From Spartobacteria bacterium (lineage in GTDB: Bacteria; Verrucomicrobiota; Verrucomicrobiia; Chthoniobacterales; UBA10450), in assembly GCA_021324035.1 (NCBI GenBank), contig JAJPJU010000334.1, positions 1 through 5,445 on the forward strand: a stretch of 5,445 bases of DNA, in the 5' to 3' direction. Below are positions 5,038-5,445 of this stretch, piece after piece. Under the pieces are notes generated by a model, which was not told the origin of the DNA, searched no databases, and saw only the letters and a program-made list of their open reading frames with translations. Position numbers and translations under genes: made by a program. Every line of letters starts with the position of its first letter. Position 1 is the stretch's first letter.

Positions 5038-5445
5038 TCAGGATTGAGGAGCCTTCCACGGCGGAACCCAAACCGCTTCGCTCCGAGTGGTGCGATTCCA
5101 ATCCAGCGTAAACGAGCCCGAATATGGATAACTGCGAGGGTCTGGACACAGCCCGGCGCGCACAGGATTCATCCACACATACCACAACACCTGATCCAAT
5201 GAATCATCTGCCCGCAAAATATGGTCGTAATATCTGCTCTGCCATAAGCGCTCGCCAGTTTCTTGTTTATAGCGAAACGCCGTCAGCTGTTTGAGTGTTT
5301 TCGCAAAATGCACCAGGTCGCTCTCGTCTCGCGCTCCTTCCACAACGAGGTGGAAATGGTCCAACATCAGACAATAACCGTGGACTAGGAACGCGTTCGA
5401 TTCTGAAACGCTGTTGAGGATCGATACGATTGGAGAAGCGAGTAA
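5038..5445 (-). CDS. REP-associated tyrosine transposase (RAYT, Y1/HUH family), 5' end beyond the window
   Basis: The frame is open from the right edge to TGA at 5040-5038, giving 135 visible residues with no internal stop. The ATG at 5367 is internal, because the 26 codons before it are already family-like (FLVHGYCLMLDHFHLVV). The HUH metal-binding motif is DHFH (H30 and H32 of the visible part). The nucleophile should be a tyrosine of LWQSRYYDHILR (Y72 or Y73). WYVWMNPVRAGL (88-99) is the typical segment after it, and YPYSGS follows near residue 106. Such enzymes nick and join single-stranded DNA at REP sequences and are usually single-copy, domesticated relatives of IS200/IS605 transposases. 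The N-terminal 20-50 residues probably lie off the edge. The gene is convergent to vsr, with the REP hairpin just past its stop. The family call is firm; present activity is unknown. Confidence 0.88.
   Translation of the reverse strand, partial: LLASPIVSILNSVSESNAFLVHGYCLMLDHFHLVVEGARDESDLVHFAKTLKQLTAFRYKQETGERLWQSRYYDHILRADDSLDQVLWYVWMNPVRAGLCPDPRSYPYSGSFTLDWNRTTRSEAVWVPPWKAPQS

Noticed and set aside
5038..5367. RAYT as a complete 109-residue protein starting at ATG 5367
   Set aside because: The frame stays open and family-like for 26 more codons to the edge, and the HUH motif would sit at residue 4, so the ATG is internal.

Overview
The window looks like a stretch of a moderately GC-rich bacterial chromosome, most likely Acidobacteriota. 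This placement is inference from protein style and was not confirmed by any search. It rests on three things: a secreted protein resembling acidobacterial OmpA-family proteins with an Ala-rich coiled coil, a small CCCH zinc-finger-like protein of a type common in that phylum, and a REP-associated tyrosine transposase with a matching REP hairpin.

Layout. Positions 1-1151 (minus) hold the N-terminal 383 codons of an exported protein whose C-terminus lies off the left edge. A short gap precedes a 160-residue minus-strand protein (1291-1773) with a Cys/His cluster. Positions 1774-2318 are a 545-base gene-free stretch, AT-richer on its right, with several inverted repeats, a strong Shine-Dalgarno sequence that leads into only a six-codon frame, and a plausible sigma-70 promoter.

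Positions 2319-4878 (plus) form a tight three-gene restriction-modification operon. It encodes a DNA cytosine-5 methyltransferase, a NotI-family restriction endonuclease whose start overlaps the methyltransferase stop by 8 nt, and a Vsr mismatch endonuclease starting 3 nt after the NotI-like stop. The methyltransferase should protect the host's own sites and the endonuclease should cut unmodified DNA. Vsr should nick the T:G mismatches left when the 5-methylcytosines deaminate. The three probably share one recognition sequence. No controller (C) protein is visible, so regulation may act at the operator-like palindromes around the promoter.

Positions 4879-5037 hold a REP hairpin with GTAG tetranucleotides. 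The minus-strand RAYT transposase (5038-5445) enters from the right edge, convergent to the restriction-modification operon.

The most notable content is the methyltransferase/NotI-like/Vsr cassette with its structured upstream region, and the RAYT lying next to a hairpin that has the GTAG signature these enzymes recognise.
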